NCBI GenBank assembly: GCA_036897625.1
Contig: JAYMTA010001107.1
Location: forward strand, 1-21,770
Source of the DNA: Pelargonium cotyledonis
Lineage: Eukaryota; Streptophyta; Magnoliopsida; Geraniales; Geraniaceae
Direction of reading: 5' to 3'
Length of the DNA: 21,770 bases
The notes beneath the pieces are model-generated. The model was not told the DNA's origin, made no database searches, and saw nothing but the letters and a program-made list of their open reading frames with translations. The translations under genes and the position numbers were made by a program. Of this stretch, positions 19,327 to 21,770 are shown piece by piece (the stretch's first letter is position 1; every line of letters begins with the position of its first letter).

Positions 19327-20170
19327 GAGTGGCAGGGGTGTCTGATACTCTTTCAGGTATTGCATATCTTCAACCACAAAACTTAATAAATAGAAAGATT
19401 GGAGATCACATTGAAGGTAAATTTCTTTTTCTCATAGTATTTTTAAACTCTGCTATTTATGTACTGTATCCATGCTACTTACACAATTAGAGGTCTCCTT
19501 AATCTAGATATATGGGATTAAGACTAAGATTTAAATAAGAATTTAGGGGTTCTGCCTTGGTATAAAATCTTATTGCTTCCCATTTACCAACTATGAAGTT
19601 AAAGTGGGTAAAGAGCTTTAATAACTGAGATGATTTATCTATTTTTCAATTTTACAGTTTGCTACCTCAGCAAAATATTGGTTCAAGATATGATTGGATG
19701 CAGTTGTTGTGCCCTTTATGGTCAGGTACTGATTCCATTCCCGCTTGATCATGTACTGATTCCATTCCCTGATCAGACGTACAACGAGGCTCAAATAGAG
19801 AGCAAGCCTCGTACTGATTCCATTCACGCTTGATCGTAGTTTCGCTTCTGAATTTGGTTTACAAGTTAGAAGGTACCTTTGGTTAAATTTAGACTTGTAA
19901 CTCATTGTTTAATTTAGCTGGCACTGCAATGGTTATTACCGATGGGGTTGTCACATCAGTAATGTCTGGTTTGTATATGCTTTCTCCCTTATCTTTTATG
20001 TTCATGTTTTTTTGGGCACTCTTCTGTTTAAACTTTCCTGGTCAAACATTATGTGAAGGATGGATTTACTTATACTTAATGTTTGACTTTTTTTTTTCAT
20101 CTATGTTTCTTGATGCAATAATGTCAGCAGTTGGTGGTCTTAAGGTTGGAGTAGATGCAATTGAGCAAGG
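19327..20170 (+). pseudogene. Unidentified exon-like pieces inside the CACTA element
   Basis: Several short stretches have coding character and splice-like borders. One at about 19330-19419 reads GVSDTLSGIAYLQPQN with NRKIGDHIE, ending AAG|GTAAAT. One at about 19659-19725 ends GTCAG|GTACTG. One at about 19918-19968 reads AGTAMVITDGVVTSVMS. One at about 20129-20169 reads AVGGLKVGVDAIEQ, ending GCAAG|GTAATC. I do not recognise the parent gene or genes. They are too short and dispersed for a functional CDS call, and joining them is speculative. Confidence 0.4.
19726..19837. repeat. 27 bp repeat, three copies
   Basis: GTACTGATTCCATTC begins at 19726, 19753 and 19811. Copies one and three continue with a CGCTTGATC block; copy two continues CCTGATCAG. 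A 7 bp inverted pair (CGAGGCT / AGCCTCG, 19785-19811) lies between copies two and three. Confidence 0.88.
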
Positions 20171-21458
20171 TAATCAATCCCTTTTTAATGAAATTTTCAA
20201 TTCTCATTGTTCTTTATCTGTTTATTTGACATAATATCTGTAGAGTAAGATGAACAAGGGTGATCAATTCTTATTGTTCTTTACATGTATATATATAACT
20301 TCCTCGGACAACAGTTTCAATCGTAGAAGCTTGAGTTGACAATAAAGATCATAGATGAATGTTGAATAAATAAGTTACAAAAATTATATCAACTTAGTTC
20401 ATAAATATTTGAATTGAATTGCTCTAATCAGCTTGGGGGAGTGGTAAAAGGGTTGAGCACTAGCAAGGGATAGAAGCCTATGGCTAAATATGATGAGACT
20501 ATGTTTGCAAACAATTTCGTGGCGCTTGGGAGATTGGGACCCATCTGTGAACATGTATATATATTTGGTGCTCCTACTTAGCCACTTGTGCTCTTATTAG
20601 TTACTTGTACATGAAATGGCCTCTTAAATTAATGATTTCTCTATCTGAAGTTTTGTTGTTTTTATTTGCCAATGCTGATGACTAGTTAATTAATTGCAAT
20701 AATGCAGGTGACTAATTGTTTTTATTTGTGTTTATTCGTCTCTAAAAAAATTGTCTTTTCAGAGGTTTTTTAATGTACTGTTGATCATAAACCCTAGTGC
20801 TCGGTCGGTTAAGGTTAGACTTTTGATTCTTGATTATAGTTATTGTGTTGAGAAAAAATGAACTCAAAGTACTCTACCTTTACTGTCAAAAAATTTATGT
20901 CCAAATTTCCTACTAATTTTGTGTTTTAGTAATTATATTTTGAGTGTATTCATATTGCTATTTAGTGTGGCACAACATGGTGAGCTTACTATTGAGTGTG
21001 TGAAGGCATGTTATAAATAGGCAAACTGTTGGTGTCTAAAACTTAGTATATAGTTTATGTATTTCTGAAAATGTTTTTGCTTTGTCTGATAGGCAAAATG
21101 TCCAAATTTTAATTTTTGGAATGACACAACATTCAAATTAGAGGAGTTAATGAGGATGAGAATAACATTAAATGGGAAAATAATTTTCTTAAAGTTGAGT
21201 TTTAGATTAATTTGTATGTATTTTTCTCTAAATATGTATTTTGGTTAGGTAAGTTTCTGAGTTGCTGAGTTTTGTTTCTCTGGAACTCATAATGAATGTT
21301 GATATTCGGGCAAGAAAAAAAAACATATATCTCAAATAGAACTTCTGATGTTTGATTTAGAATCAAGTTATTTATGAATATATGTGTTTATTGCTTGAAG
21401 CCTTTTGAGAAGCTAGAAATGGCAAGTTATCATGTGTTAATTGGTCATGTGTTTGCAG
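20171..21458. other. CACTA interior without recognisable gene
   Basis: AT-rich intron-like sequence. Two short stretches (near 20430 and 20800) faintly resemble tRNA-type promoter boxes but were not accepted. Nothing else supported. Confidence 0.4.
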
Positions 21459-21653
21459 GTAGCAACCTCAGTGGCAGTTTATGCCAGCTTAGAATTTGCA
21501 AGGATAAAAGGTTGTGGTTGGGGATGGGCAACTATTGCAGTTTATGCCAGCTTAGAATTTCTGAGAGGTAGTTGCTTGACTGGAGATGAATGGACAACTA
21601 TATCTCAGGAACTAACAAGCGGACTAGTCTCTTCATACACAACATTAGACTAG
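21459..21653 (+). pseudogene. Fragment similar to plasma-membrane H+-ATPase
   Basis: After an acceptor-like GTTTGCAG, the frame reads VATSVAVYAS then LEFARIKGCGWGWA. This matches the region near the last membrane helices of P-type plasma-membrane proton pumps, which carry an (V/I)ATLIAVYANW-x-FA-(R/K)-I-(R/K)-G-x-GWGWAG motif. Instead of continuing with the expected GVIWLY, the sequence repeats AVYASLEF and then runs on to a TAG at 21651-21653 without further similarity. The intact pump has about 950 residues; only about 25 are here. This looks like a captured exon piece with an internal in-frame duplication. No catalytic domain (DKTGTLT) is present. Confidence 0.6.
21474..21560. repeat. 24 bp perfect direct repeat in the ATPase-like piece
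   Basis: GCAGTTTATGCCAGCTTAGA followed by ATTT occurs at 21474-21497 and 21537-21560. The start-to-start distance is 63 bp, a multiple of three, so both copies encode AVYASLEF in one frame. Confidence 0.95.
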
Positions 21654-21770
21654 GATACTTATCATTTCGGTTTTGATTAGGTTTTTAGACTTGATAATTT
21701 GTACTTATCGTGAATGTTATTTATTTTTTATTTTTTGAATTTTTGTTGATATCAAACCATTTGTGACGAT

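Larger units (their letters stand above)
18313..21770. mobile_element. CACTA (En/Spm) element, left part; right end beyond the window
   Basis: The left terminus is CACTACAAGAAAAATC, the signature of plant CACTA transposons, preceded by ATG as possible 3 bp target duplication. A block of about a dozen TTTGCTAGG/GCCTAGCAAA-type subterminal repeats in both orientations follows. I could not find the complementary end (TTTTTCTTGTAGTG) up to 21770, so the element is at least 3.46 kb and continues out of the window. I see no transposase-like protein. It carries exon-like stretches with splice signals, one similar to a plasma-membrane H+-ATPase, which suggests gene capture. Confidence 0.85.

Noticed and set aside
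20428-20475. tRNA-like A/B box (SINE candidate)
   Set aside because: The A-box similarity is weak and there is no convincing B box, tail or target duplication.
20796-20830. Second tRNA-like A box (GCTCGGTCGGTTAAGG)
   Set aside because: No matching B box at the right distance and no SINE tail.

Overview
The window reads as nuclear DNA of a eudicot plant. It has AT-rich spacer, short introns with plant-like GT/AG borders, a recognisable plant hnRNP gene and several plant transposon superfamilies. The hnRNP protein resembles woody-rosid versions as I remember them, but I cannot fix the family from sequence alone.

Only one host gene looks intact. It is an hnRNP-Q/LIF2-type RNA-binding protein on the minus strand, with coding exons between 13715 and 9180. 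Eight coding exons join in frame to a 479-residue protein with three RRM domains. A 5' UTR exon lies near 14567-14650. One 2.1 kb intron appears to use a GC donor.

Left of the gene: 1-1340 is spacer holding a 222 bp truncated LINE tail (675-896, minus). 1352-6165 is a L1-type LINE with an RRM in ORF1, perfect 11 bp target-site duplications and an A tail, but with large deletions through the endonuclease and the reverse-transcriptase active site. 6177-9179 is gene-free spacer with a tandem duplication at 7910-8102.

Right of the gene, starting about 235 bp above the presumed transcription start, transposons are nearly continuous. 14882-16155 is a Mutator-like element with long, diverged inverted repeats carrying a frameshifted beta-1,3-glucanase (GH17) fragment. 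16156-16385 is the RNase H end and tail of a second, different LINE (minus). 16658-18031 is a foldback or PIF/Harbinger-like element with a 93 bp tandem repeat inside. 18313 to the window edge is the left part of a CACTA element, with CACTACAAGAAAAA terminus and dense subterminal repeats, carrying exon-like pieces, one of which matches the C-terminal membrane region of plasma-membrane H+-ATPase.

The main story is a constitutive-looking RNA-binding gene boxed in by elements, two of which carry captured host-gene fragments. I saw no CRISPR array, tRNA, rRNA or bacterial-type system.
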